64,000 bases of DNA, taken from an uncultured Lachnospiraceae bacterium (GTDB lineage: Bacteria > Bacillota > Clostridia > Lachnospirales > Lachnospiraceae). The stretch lies in assembly GCA_947644545.1 (NCBI GenBank), contig CANRZW010000020.1, positions 1-64,000 of the forward strand. The letters run 5' to 3'. Below, one piece after another: positions 18,202 to 28,100 of the stretch; the first letter of the stretch is position 1; every line of letters starts with the position of its first letter. The position numbers and the translations under genes were made by a program. The notes under the pieces were generated by a model. That model was given only the letters and a program-made list of their open reading frames with translations. It did no database searches and was not told the origin of the DNA.

Positions 18202-20163
18202 ATGGCGAGGAAAAAGGACACAAAGGCAGAAACAAAAACAGCGGTAAAAGCAGCAGCGAAAACGGACGAGAGACGGGTATTTATTTCAGAGGCGGATCAG
18301 TATGTGTTCGGACAGGGGACACATTATGATATTTATAAGAAGTTAGGGGCTCATCCCTCTGTGGAGGACGGCATCGAAGGGATGTTTTTTGCCGTGTGGG
18401 CGCCGAATGCTGCAAGCGTAAACGTGATCGGCACTTTTAACGGCTGGAATGAGGATCTGCATCAGATGGAGAAGATCGGGCCGATCGGTATTTATACACT
18501 GTTTATACCTGGTGTTGGTGAAAATGAGATGTACAAATATCTGATCCGTACGCCGGAAGGGGAGAAGCTGTACAAGGCGGATCCCTTTGCAAACTATGCG
18601 GAAATGCGTCCCGGTAACGCCTCCAAAACTTATGACATCACCAAATTTAAATGGACGGATGCCGCATGGATGACCGACAGGACGGGTAAGGATTATAATA
18701 AAGAGCCTGTGGCTATTTATGAATGCCATATCGGATCCTGGATGAAGCATCCCGACGGTACGAAGGAAGGCTTCTACAATTATCGCGAGTTTGCGGACAG
18801 GATCGTTGAATATCTGAAGGAAATGAAATATACACATATTGAGTTGATGGGTATCGCCGAGTATCCGTATGACGGTTCCTGGGGATATCAGGTGACGGGG
18901 TATTATGCTCCCACCTCAAGATACGGTACACCGGATGATTTTATGTATCTGATCAACATGCTGCATAAGAATAAGATCGGCGTTATCCTTGATTGGGTTC
19001 CGGCTCATTTTGCGACGGATGCACATGGACTGGGGCGCTTTGACGGGCAGTGCGTGTTTGAGCATCCGGATCCGAGGATTGGTGAACATCCGGATTGGGG
19101 CACCAAGATCTTTAATTATGGAAAGAACGAGGTCAGGAATTTCCTGATCGCAAATGCACTTTTCTGGATTAAGGAATACCATATTGACGGAATTCGTGTA
19201 GATGCCGTGGCATCCATGCTTTATCTGGATTATGGCAAGCAGGATGGCCAGTGGGTGCCGAATAAGTATGGCGGCAATGAGAATCTGGAAGCGATCGAAT
19301 TCTTTAAGCATTTAAATTCCGTTGTATGTGGTACATATCCGGGCTTTCTGACGATCGCAGAGGAATCCACAGCGTGGCCAAAGGTGACCGGTAAGGTGGA
19401 GGAAGACGGGCTGGGCTTCTGCTTTAAATGGAATATGGGCTGGATGCACGACTTCTGTGAATATATGAAGCTGGATCCTTATTTCCGTAAGAACAATCAT
19501 TATGCCATGACGTTTGCCATGACTTATAACAGCAGTGAGAATTATATTCTTCCGTTGTCTCATGACGAGGTAGTACACCTGAAATGTTCCATGGTGAATA
19601 AGATGCCGGGATATCCGGTGGATAAATACGCGAACCTGCGTCTGGGCTATACCTATATGTTCGGGCATTCCGGTAAGAAGCTTCTGTTTATGGGGCAGGA
19701 TTTCGGACAGGAGAGAGAGTGGAGCGAGGAGAGAGAACTGGATTGGTTCCTGCTTGCCGAGGAGCAGAATAAGGGAATGCACGAGTATGTCAAGGAACTT
19801 TTGAAGATGTACCGCAAATACCCGGCGCTTTATTCGATCGATAATGATTGGAGCGGTTTCGAGTGGCTCAATGCGGATGATGCGGACCGCAGCGTTTATA
19901 GCTTTTTCAGAAAAGATGAGACGGGCAAGAACAACATTATGTTCGTGATTAATATGACACCGATGATGTGGGAAGATTATAAGATCGGTGTGCCGAAGAA
20001 AAAGAAGTATAAGCTGTTGTTAAACAGTGATGATAAGCGTTTCGGCGGTAACGGGCATGAGATCCCGGCAGAGCTTAATGCGGTTAAGGGGGAGTGCAAC
20101 TTTAAGAAGAATATAATTTCCTTCGATCTTCCGCCCTTCACAGCGGCCGTGTTTATCTTCTGA
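18202..20163 (+). CDS. glgB: 1,4-alpha-glucan branching enzyme
   Basis: This 653-residue GH13 enzyme introduces alpha-1,6 branches in glycogen. After a short Lys/Ala-rich N-terminus (1-28) there is a CBM48 domain (FAVWAPNAASVNVIGTFNGW). The catalytic barrel then shows ELMGIAEYPYDGSWGYQ, the nucleophile in DGIRVDAVASMLYLDYG, the acid/base in TIAEESTAWP and the third acid in LPLSHDEVVH. A C-terminal beta domain ends in PPFTAAVFIF. All three catalytic acids are present. No other glycogen gene is adjacent, so it is a solitary glgB, as is common in clostridia with several branching enzymes. Confidence 0.95.
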   Translation: MARKKDTKAETKTAVKAAAKTDERRVFISEADQYVFGQGTHYDIYKKLGAHPSVEDGIEGMFFAVWAPNAASVNVIGTFNGWNEDLHQMEKIGPIGIYTLFIPGVGENEMYKYLIRTPEGEKLYKADPFANYAEMRPGNASKTYDITKFKWTDAAWMTDRTGKDYNKEPVAIYECHIGSWMKHPDGTKEGFYNYREFADRIVEYLKEMKYTHIELMGIAEYPYDGSWGYQVTGYYAPTSRYGTPDDFMYLINMLHKNKIGVILDWVPAHFATDAHGLGRFDGQCVFEHPDPRIGEHPDWGTKIFNYGKNEVRNFLIANALFWIKEYHIDGIRVDAVASMLYLDYGKQDGQWVPNKYGGNENLEAIEFFKHLNSVVCGTYPGFLTIAEESTAWPKVTGKVEEDGLGFCFKWNMGWMHDFCEYMKLDPYFRKNNHYAMTFAMTYNSSENYILPLSHDEVVHLKCSMVNKMPGYPVDKYANLRLGYTYMFGHSGKKLLFMGQDFGQEREWSEERELDWFLLAEEQNKGMHEYVKELLKMYRKYPALYSIDNDWSGFEWLNADDADRSVYSFFRKDETGKNNIMFVINMTPMMWEDYKIGVPKKKKYKLLLNSDDKRFGGNGHEIPAELNAVKGECNFKKNIISFDLPPFTAAVFIF

Positions 20164-20218
20164 TGGATCTGTTCTGGCGGTCGTGAGGCTGACTAAAGGT
20201 AAATAGAGAAAATTTTTG

Positions 20219-20270
20219 GACGGTTATTGCACAAATTGTTTTATTTTTAGTGCAATAATCGTCTTTTGTG
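20219..20270 (+). terminator. Terminator-like hairpin after glgB
   Basis: A 13-bp stem (20219-20231 and 20251-20263, one G-U pair) with a 19-nt AT-rich loop is followed by TTTT. The long loop makes it less typical, but it sits between glgB and the flagellin gene. Confidence 0.6.
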
Positions 20271-20294
20271 CTGTTCAGGGAGAAAAGAATAGGG

Positions 20295-20300
20295 TATAAT
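20295..20300 (+). promoter_or_regulatory. -10 element upstream of the first flagellin
   Basis: A perfect TATAAT lies 66 nt before the flagellin start. The hexamer 17 nt upstream (20272-20277, TGTTCA) is a weak -35. A sigma-28 pattern (TAAA-N15-GCCGATAA) was looked for; only an isolated CGATAA at 20314 is present. Confidence 0.4.
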
Positions 20301-20365
20301 GTAAAGAAATCTACGATAAATTTAGAAAGAATATTGAAATTGCGTTGTAACAGGAGGATATGGCC

Positions 20366-22471
20366 ATGATGTTCGTACAACATAATCTGCTTGCAGAAAA
20401 TGCGAATCGGCAACTGAAAGTAAGTACCGGTAAGAATGCAAAGATAACAGAGAAGCTTTCGTCCGGATATAAGATCAACAGGGCAGCGGATGATGCTGCA
20501 GGTCTGTCGATTTCGGAGAAGATGCGCAGGCAGGTACGCGGCCTGCACCAGACGGTAGATAATATTTCGGAAGGGATCGGATATGTCCAGACGGCAGAAG
20601 GCGCATTGAATGAAGTGCATGATATGCTTCAGCGTATGAATGAACTTGCAGTCAAGGCGGCTAACGGTACCAATACGGCGGAGGACCGGGCCTATATTGA
20701 CAGCGAGGTGCAGGCGTTGAAGGACGAGATGGACCGGATTTTCCGGACAACGACCTATAATGAGAAGAAGGTTTGGGAGCCGGGAGAACAGAGGCTGCTG
20801 GGGTATGAGCATAAGCAGGCGATGGAATTTACGAATACCAGTGAATATATACCGGTAACGAATGAGAATTGCGGTATAGTGGCTTATGGCAACTACAATA
20901 TTACAGCGGAGGAGAAGGACGGAGTAGTTATCAAGTGGACAGGATACGATGGAAAGCCATATCAGACAGTACCGATCAGCTGGGATGAATTAAGACAGAA
21001 TAATTTTAGTTTTGACATGGCGGACTATTTCGGGGATAAAGATCCAGCCAACAAATTGTATGATGCACAGGGCAATCCGGTTTTTCATCATCAGGTTTCG
21101 TTTTCACCAATGGAAACGGCTACGATTGAAGATATGGTAGCGTGTATTGACGGGAGATCGTTTTCCAGCGGTGCAGGAGCCGACATGTTAGCCAGGTTTG
21201 AGGATAACAAAGCAAACCCTGTAACGAAAAAAGAGAATAAGGATTTACCGAGCATTCCATCTGTGTCATTGAATTATAGTGCAGCATATGCATCTAATCA
21301 CAATACAGGTCAGGATAATTCGACAAGCACCAATATTCATGATTTTAACAATGCGGATGATAAGTTTCTGGAGCCGGTGAACAGCGCGGGGACATTGGTA
21401 CAAACGCTTCCATCGGGAGGGAATCTGACTTGGATACCGAGTAACGGAACCAGTGATATAGCCATAGCGCGGGAAAGTACGGAAACGTGGGAATTTTCCT
21501 TTTATATGGATGGTATTGGGATGGTGAAGGCTACTTCTTCCAGTATTTACTATGAGGCTACGTCTAAAGATTTGTCGGATGACGATATGGGTCAGAATAA
21601 GTGGTGGGAATGGAGAGAGCGCAGTTACTGGGTGAATGGGGTACTTCATAAAGAAAAGTATAAGCATCTCTTTGACAGACACTGTGATGCGAAGGGACGG
21701 GGGACACTAGGTTCTCTTATGGCAACGCTGACAGGTAAGAAGGGCGATACGTATCCCGGTCTGTTGAATTCTGGTGCGGGTGGAGATGCAGATGGTGGTG
21801 GACGCATTGAGATTAATTTTAGTTTGGTTGCGGAGAAACCCTATACATATGGCAATGGGCAGACAAGCTCAAATGTTGGCAGTTTCACGTTTCATTTCCA
21901 GGTTTTACCCACTGATACGGAACAGGATGTACTTAATCGGATCAATGGCGCGCTGAATAAGAATACGATATTAGATTTTTATACACCTTCGGGGAACACG
22001 ACTTCTTATGGAGATGCATATTTTGGATCGGCTACAGCGGCAAGAAGAATAATCGACGTCCCGATCTATGGCGGTATCTGTGGTTTCTACGTGCAGGCCG
22101 GCACAGAGGGAGGAGAGCATATCTCCGTGCAGTATGAGTCGTTGAGCACGCTTTTCCTGGGGCTGTATGATACGAATACGCTGACGACAGAAAGCGCAGG
22201 CCAGGCGATCGATGAGATCAAAGGCGCCCTGCAGATCGTTAGCGAGCAGCGTTCGGATTTCGGCGCTTATCAGAACCGTATCGAACATGCCGAGAATATC
22301 AATGCCAATGTGGAAGAGAATACACAGGCGGCGGAGTCCAGGATCCGGGATGCTGATATATCGGATCTGATGCTGGAATATTCGATCAATAATATTCTGA
22401 TGCAGGCCGGGACCAGTATGCTGACGCAGGCGAATCAGAGCAGCCAGTCTATTATGAGCCTGCTGCAGTAG
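20366..22471 (+). CDS. Flagellin with large variable domain
   Basis: This flagellin has 701 residues from the preferred start, more than twice the usual 270-400. Conserved D0/D1 helices occupy about 1-140 (KLSSGYKINRAADDAAGLSI, VQTAEGALNEVHDMLQRMNEL). The C-terminal 110 residues (AESRIRDADISDLMLEYSIN... ending SIMSLLQ) are equally canonical, so it should polymerise and use FliS. The 440-residue surface insert shows no family I recognise. It is rich in Asn, Thr, Gly and Trp/Tyr (KWWEWRERSYW) and lacks HExxH. SD AGGAGG is 2 nt from the ATG at 20360 but 8 nt from the ATG at 20366, so the latter is chosen. It sits in an island with two other flagellins. Confidence 0.9.
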   Translation: MMFVQHNLLAENANRQLKVSTGKNAKITEKLSSGYKINRAADDAAGLSISEKMRRQVRGLHQTVDNISEGIGYVQTAEGALNEVHDMLQRMNELAVKAANGTNTAEDRAYIDSEVQALKDEMDRIFRTTTYNEKKVWEPGEQRLLGYEHKQAMEFTNTSEYIPVTNENCGIVAYGNYNITAEEKDGVVIKWTGYDGKPYQTVPISWDELRQNNFSFDMADYFGDKDPANKLYDAQGNPVFHHQVSFSPMETATIEDMVACIDGRSFSSGAGADMLARFEDNKANPVTKKENKDLPSIPSVSLNYSAAYASNHNTGQDNSTSTNIHDFNNADDKFLEPVNSAGTLVQTLPSGGNLTWIPSNGTSDIAIARESTETWEFSFYMDGIGMVKATSSSIYYEATSKDLSDDDMGQNKWWEWRERSYWVNGVLHKEKYKHLFDRHCDAKGRGTLGSLMATLTGKKGDTYPGLLNSGAGGDADGGGRIEINFSLVAEKPYTYGNGQTSSNVGSFTFHFQVLPTDTEQDVLNRINGALNKNTILDFYTPSGNTTSYGDAYFGSATAARRIIDVPIYGGICGFYVQAGTEGGEHISVQYESLSTLFLGLYDTNTLTTESAGQAIDEIKGALQIVSEQRSDFGAYQNRIEHAENINANVEENTQAAESRIRDADISDLMLEYSINNILMQAGTSMLTQANQSSQSIMSLLQ

Positions 22472-22510
22472 AGGCATAAGTGTATTTATTAAGGATAGAG
22501 GGAGATCGAT

Positions 22511-22900
22511 ATGGGACAGAGAATATTGGCGGCATGTGATGTGTGCGGCATTAAGAAAGAGATGTCTGTGGGGGCCGGTCTGATGACGAATAACCCGGAT
22601 ATGATAGCTTCCTGTCTGAATGGGGAAGAGGCGGAAGCTTGGAAGAGCCTGTACAGTCAACGGAAAGTAGAATCTTTCCGTGCGTCACAGAAGGTATTTT
22701 GTTGTGATCACTGCAGGGATCTGCGCTGTCAGTTGACAGTAAGCGCCACGTTGACGGACGGCACAGAAGTTACATTTGGTGATAAATGTGCCAAGTGCCA
22801 CGGAGAATTGCAGGAAGTAAGTTTGGCGGCTCAGCATCAGATCTGCCCTGTCTGTGGAAAAGGGGACTTGAGTTGGAGGCAGACAGGATTCTGGGATTAA
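22511..22900 (+). CDS. Small zinc-ribbon protein between flagellins
   Basis: This 129-residue protein of unknown function has four CxxC pairs: CDVC near the N-terminus, CDHC in the middle, CAKC and CPVC near the end. They suggest one or two zinc ribbons. It has no signal peptide or membrane segment, so it is probably cytoplasmic. It begins 40 nt after one flagellin stop and ends 82 nt before the flagellinolysin-type flagellin, all on the same strand, with a good SD (GGGAGAT). The position points to a filament-related role, for example regulating or accompanying flagellin synthesis, but nothing in the sequence proves this. Confidence 0.75.
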   Translation: MGQRILAACDVCGIKKEMSVGAGLMTNNPDMIASCLNGEEAEAWKSLYSQRKVESFRASQKVFCCDHCRDLRCQLTVSATLTDGTEVTFGDKCAKCHGELQEVSLAAQHQICPVCGKGDLSWRQTGFWD

Positions 22901-22982
22901 CAGCCGATATCCGGTATTCGGAAGGATACCGCATAGAGAAGGCAGTAAGGGAAACGCGAAGACTATCCGGGAGGGATCATAA

Positions 22983-24938
22983 ATGGTCGTAAAGCATAAT
23001 CTAACGGCAGTCAATGCCGATCGTAATCTGAACACAATAACGGGACGACAGAAGAAGAATACGGAGAAGCTGTCATCGGGCTATAAGATCAACCGTGCGG
23101 CGGACGATGCGGCAGGACTGTCTATTTCGGAGAAGATGCGCAGACAGATCAGAGGGCTTACGCAGGCATCTTTGAATACGCAGGACGGTATTTCTTTTGT
23201 GCAGAGTGCGGAAGGCGCACTGAATGAGATCCATGATATTCTGCAGAGGGGCAATGAACTGGCAGTTAAGGCAGCAAATGATACGAATATGTCCGAGGAC
23301 CGGGAAGCCATTTACGCGGAGATCAAGCAGCTTAACAATGAGATTGACAGGATCTCGAGAGATTCCCGGTTTAACGAGATGAGCATGTTCGATTCGTCGA
23401 ATGCCTCTCCGGAGACGAAAAATGCCAGTTATTTGCCGGACGGGTATCCGGATGTTATCTTTCTGGATACGGATTATATATCCTATGATATGCAGGATTT
23501 TGCGGGTGCGATCAATGAAGCGGCAGCGGCGGGGAAGACTTTTACGCAGGCAGGACTGGCAGACTTTGCGAATAAGATCAAAGATACATATATGCCGACG
23601 TTGTTGGGAGATATTGTATCCGCATTGCCGCAATCTGCGAAGCCGACAGTCCAGGGTATGCAGATCAGCCTGAAGATGTATTATAGCAACGACTCTACGC
23701 TGGCCTATGTGTCTTCCAACGGCGTCTCCTTCCAGCTGGGGGTTAACATGAGCCATTTGGCAGAAAAAGGCGGTCAGATCGCTATGACGGCCGATCTGGC
23801 TACTACGATTGCCCATGAGATGACCCATGCGGTCATGTTTGACGGCGTGACGAATGGTATGTTGGGAATAAACGGCGCGGACCAGTTTCCTTCCTGGTTT
23901 GTGGAGGGGACTGCGCAGGCGGTGGGTGGCGCCATCAATTACTGTCAGGAGTTGACGGTCAATGTTATGCCGAAGGGAGACAAGGCGATTGAGAACTGGC
24001 TTTCAGAGCTTACTGATACGTCGGATCCTTATAACGCTTATGCGCAGGGTTATATTGCCAGTATGTATCTTGGTTATGTGGCGGGCGGTGGTGGAACGGT
24101 TACGGCGGGTACTATCGCCAGGGGATTGGATGCCATTCTGAAAGATGTTGAGGACGGCTATTCCCTTGGACAGGCCATTTCCAGACAGACCAACGGAAAA
24201 TACGGTGATCTGGCAGATTTCGAAGACAGTTTCCCTAAAGATGCGGTAGCTTTTACGAAGGATCTGGTGGGGGCAATTGGAGGCGGCACGGGTTCCATTG
24301 CATCGCCCAACGGTTTGTCCGGCACAAAGGATTCTTTACTGAATGGAACGAATAAGAGTAATTATTTTGTTCTGAATGTGGATCAGAGTGATCACTATGT
24401 CAATAATTTGGGAGGCAAGAACACCTATACCGGCGGCGGCGCGACCACTACCGGCGGTCTTGACAGGGATGGCAATGCCAATCCCGACGCGGCGGCCAAG
24501 TGGGGAAGCTCCTCGGATGCCAACCGCGGCACGGTGCAACGGTCCGGAAGCATGTTTGTCCAGGTCGGATCCGAGTCCGGTCAGCATATATCGTTCAGTA
24601 CATTCAAGTTATCGGCCAGGGATTTGGGCGTGGCGGACGTCAAGGTCGATTCCATGGAGAATGCCGGTAAAGCCATCGATAAATACAAGATGGCGATCCA
24701 GTGCGTTTCCACCATGCGTTCGGAATATGGTTCCGTACAGAACCGTCTGGAACATACAGGCGTTAATCTGGATAACATAGTGGAGAACACGCAGGCGGCG
24801 GAATCCCAGATAAGGGATACCGATGTAGCCGAGGAGATGCTGGAATATTCGGTTAATAATATACTGGCACAGGCAGGAACATCCATGCTGACACAGGCGA
24901 ACCAGAATCAACAGATGATTTTGAGTCTTTTACAGTAA
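22983..24938 (+). CDS. Flagellin with inserted metallopeptidase domain (flagellinolysin type)
   Basis: This 651-residue flagellin has a zinc metallopeptidase domain in the variable region. Flagellin D0/D1 parts lie at about 1-140 (KLSSGYKINRAADDAAGLSI) and 540-651 (AESQIRDTDVAEEMLEYSVN, ending MILSLLQ). Between them, residues about 155-460 include HEMTH at 278-282 (AHEMTHAVMFDG) and a glutamate at 308 (WFVEGTAQAVGG), matching the gluzincin HExxH...E zinc site. The spacing of 25 residues between the second His and this Glu is as expected. Known flagellinolysins are flagellins of this design that make the filament proteolytic. A Gly/Thr/Asn-rich stretch (about 440-520) follows. The SD GGGAGGG is well placed. 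Catalytic activity is inferred, not shown. Confidence 0.9.
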   Translation: MVVKHNLTAVNADRNLNTITGRQKKNTEKLSSGYKINRAADDAAGLSISEKMRRQIRGLTQASLNTQDGISFVQSAEGALNEIHDILQRGNELAVKAANDTNMSEDREAIYAEIKQLNNEIDRISRDSRFNEMSMFDSSNASPETKNASYLPDGYPDVIFLDTDYISYDMQDFAGAINEAAAAGKTFTQAGLADFANKIKDTYMPTLLGDIVSALPQSAKPTVQGMQISLKMYYSNDSTLAYVSSNGVSFQLGVNMSHLAEKGGQIAMTADLATTIAHEMTHAVMFDGVTNGMLGINGADQFPSWFVEGTAQAVGGAINYCQELTVNVMPKGDKAIENWLSELTDTSDPYNAYAQGYIASMYLGYVAGGGGTVTAGTIARGLDAILKDVEDGYSLGQAISRQTNGKYGDLADFEDSFPKDAVAFTKDLVGAIGGGTGSIASPNGLSGTKDSLLNGTNKSNYFVLNVDQSDHYVNNLGGKNTYTGGGATTTGGLDRDGNANPDAAAKWGSSSDANRGTVQRSGSMFVQVGSESGQHISFSTFKLSARDLGVADVKVDSMENAGKAIDKYKMAIQCVSTMRSEYGSVQNRLEHTGVNLDNIVENTQAAESQIRDTDVAEEMLEYSVNNILAQAGTSMLTQANQNQQMILSLLQ

Positions 24939-24967
24939 ACTTCCATCATGCTCAGCCTGCTGCTTAT

Positions 24968-25006
24968 GGGAGAACTTTTCTTATCAGAGGAGAGTTCTCC
25001 CGTTTT
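24968..25006 (+). terminator. Terminator after the metallopeptidase flagellin
   Basis: A perfect 9-bp stem GGGAGAACT/AGTTCTCCC (24968-24976 and 24993-25001) with a 16-nt loop, followed by GTTTT. Confidence 0.6.
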
Positions 25007-25062
25007 AAGAATGTACCGTTTTGCGTGCGTGTGGGGAATAGTATAGAAGGGTTAAGAAAACA

Positions 25063-25089
25063 AGCCATTGTGTCGAAATAAATGGCAAA
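25063..25089 (+). promoter_or_regulatory. Possible sigma-28-like promoter
   Basis: TAAG (25063-25066), 15 nt, then GTCGAAAT (25082-25089) resembles the flagellar sigma consensus TAAA-N15-GCCGATAA, 42 nt before the 1016-residue flagellar-island gene. The match is partial. Confidence 0.35.
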
Positions 25090-25130
25090 TATATTAATTG
25101 TAAAGTAGCCCTGTTGCATGGAGTGAGTGT

Positions 25131-28100
25131 ATGAAAATAACATTTGACAATAATAACACAAATCAAAATGTAGACAAGGTAGCGACAACTTCACATCGGG
25201 ATACTCGTACGGAGAAGACGAATCAGACGAGTGTATATGCATTAGACATTTCTGGCACAGTTATGGATAACACGGCTTACAAGGGTCAGGGAAAGACCAC
25301 AGAAGAGGTTATGCAGGATGCAGGGCAGATCGATGTTGCCACGCAGAGAGACTATATGACAGTTATGTCTAATACTATGTCTGCAGAAGATTACAATCGG
25401 ATGATGGAAGACGGTTACGATGTCGGAGATATGGATGTAGAAGAAGTCGTTACGATTGTTGACAAGATTAAGGCAGAACTTATCAAAGGTGGTACTCAGG
25501 TAGTCGGGTACACCGATCAGATAGATGCGGCCACATTGCGGGAGATTACGGGCAGTGAAGCCTTTGCGAGAGAACTGACGAAGCAGTTTGCCAGTCATGA
25601 CGTCCCTCTGACAGAGGAGAATGTCAGGAATGCAAAGAAGGCTTATGATAAGGCCATGGAGCTTCAGGAGCTGACCGAAGGCGCTGCAAAGTACATGATC
25701 GAGAATCATATGACGCCCACGATCGATAATCTATATCTGGCCGGTTACAGTTCCACGGCGGACGGCGACAGACAGGGAAGAGGGTATTATGCCGATGGAG
25801 CGGGTTATTATGCCAGGAAAGCGGAGGAGTTTAACTGGCAGCAACTGCAGCCGCAGATAGAAAAGGTGATAGAGGAAGCCGGTTTGGAGGTCAATGCAGA
25901 GACGATCGAAGACGCACAGTGGCTGATTGAGAAGGGGATTCCCCTGACACCGGAGGCAGTGACAGAGCTTTACAGATTGGATACTATGGAATGGCCCCAG
26001 AGTGAGGAACATATCTTATCGGCGATAGCGGCTGCGATCGCAGACGGGAAAAGCGCCGGGCAGGCTGATCTTGCGGACGGCAGGAGCAGTCTGGAGAAGG
26101 CTGCCGAGTATGTAGAGCGTTTTGAGCAGATCACGGAAGAAGCTGTCGATCAGACGGTAGCGGAGGGCAGGGATCTTACACTGGCGAATCTGGAGATGGC
26201 AGCGCGCGAGACGAACACGGACGACGGCAACGCAGACGGTAAAGTTCCGGCACAGACCGTGGTGGAGGAAGCACAGACAGAGAAAGCGGAAGATCATGCG
26301 GCAGCGGAGGTACCGGCCAATATTGCAGCCAGACGGCAGCTGGAAGAGATCCGTTTGATGATGACGGTGGAGGTGAACCGAAAGCTGTTGGCAAGCGGAT
26401 ATGCGATTGATACCACCGAGCTTGAGAAACTGGTAGAGACTTTAAGGCAGATAGAAGCGCAGCAGCGAAAGATTCTGTTTGGCGAAACAGATACCGACCG
26501 GGTTTCAGAAAAGGCGGCGCTGTATGCACAGACCCGCGATAAAGTAGCAGAAATTCCGTATCTGCCGATAGATATTGCCGGAAGATTTAAGGTGACGGAT
26601 GAAGATTTCACCTTGAATCAGGTGCACATAGCCGGTACGGCCTTAAGGAATCATTATGAGGAGGCCAGAGAGCGTTATGAGACGTGGATGACGACGACCA
26701 AGAGTGACCTGGGAGACTCCATCGATAAGGCTTTCCGGAATGTGGATAACATTTTGCAGGATATGGGACTGGAAACCAGTGAGGAGAATCGCCGGGCAGT
26801 GCGGATTCTGGGATATAATCGGATGGAATTGTCACCCGAGAATATAGAGACGGTGAAAGCATCCGATCTGCAGCTGCAGAGGGTAGTCGATAAGATGACA
26901 CCGGCAGCTGTCCTGCAGGCAATCCGTGACGGCCAGAATCCGCTGGAGATGACGCTGCCGCAGTTAGATGCCTATCTGGATTCCATACAATCCGGTAAAG
27001 AACAGGAGATGGAGAAATTCAGCAAATTCTTATATAAGCTGGATAAGAACAAAGCTATCACGGAGGAAGAACGAACGGCGTATATCGGTATTTACCGTAT
27101 GTTAAGGCAGTTTGAGAAGACGGATAATGCGGCGGTCGGAGCTCTGGTAAATATAGGGGCGGAAGTATCCTTTAAGAATATGCTCAGCGCGGTGCGCAGC
27201 CAGAAAAAAGCAGGCATGGATTTCATGATAGATGATGCTTTTGCCGGTGTGGAAGCGATCGAGAAGGGAATATCCATTACCAAGCAGATTGAGACCGGAT
27301 TTCCCAAGTACTACCGGGATATTGCCGGAGACATTGCGGATCGGATGGCGAAGCAGGATGCCGCTACGCAAAGAGAGTATCAGGCGGAACAGATGCAGGA
27401 CTGCCGGAAAGCGTGCGAAGCGGAAGATGCGGTAATCGAGGAGCTGCTGCATAACAGGCAGCCTGTGACGATCAATAATCTGGCAGCAGCAGACAGATTG
27501 ATGAACAGCAGGGGGGCTGTTTATAAGAAACTGCAGGAATATACGACACCTGAGAACAGAAGTAAGGTCAGATATGCGGCGGCCCATCTGCAGGAGGCGT
27601 TGACAGATAAGGATAGCGCACAGGAAGCTTACGGGGATATGCAGAGAGTTTATGAAGAGATACTGGAAGAGAAGCAGTATAGCGGCGATATTAGTTATAT
27701 CGATCTGAAGGCGATTCAAAGCTGTCATAAGCAGCTGACTCTGGCAGGTAATCTCGCTAAGGAAGAGAATTATCAGATTCCGGTTGAGATCCATGGAGAG
27801 ACTACGGCGATCAACTTAAGAGTCCTTCATGACCGGGAAAATGGCGGTAAGGTGAAAGCGACGTTTGAGACGGAAAGCCATGGCCAGGTGGCGGCCGAGT
27901 TCAGCATAAGAAACGGCCGGGTTTCAGGTTATGTTGCCTGCTCCACGCAGGAAGGAACCGCTGTGATAACGCAGAAATCAGAGAGCCTGCAGAAGGGATT
28001 ACAGGAGTTGTTTGCCGGAAAGCAGGGCAGCCCTGAGATTGGACACATTGGGGTAGTCCACAGTAGTGATCTGGATCTGAATGCTTTTGCGGCAGAGGAG

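Noticed and set aside
20312-20319. Sigma-28 promoter of the first flagellin gene
   Set aside because: CGATAA is present, but the TAAA element 15 nt upstream is missing. The TATAAT at 20295 is a better candidate.
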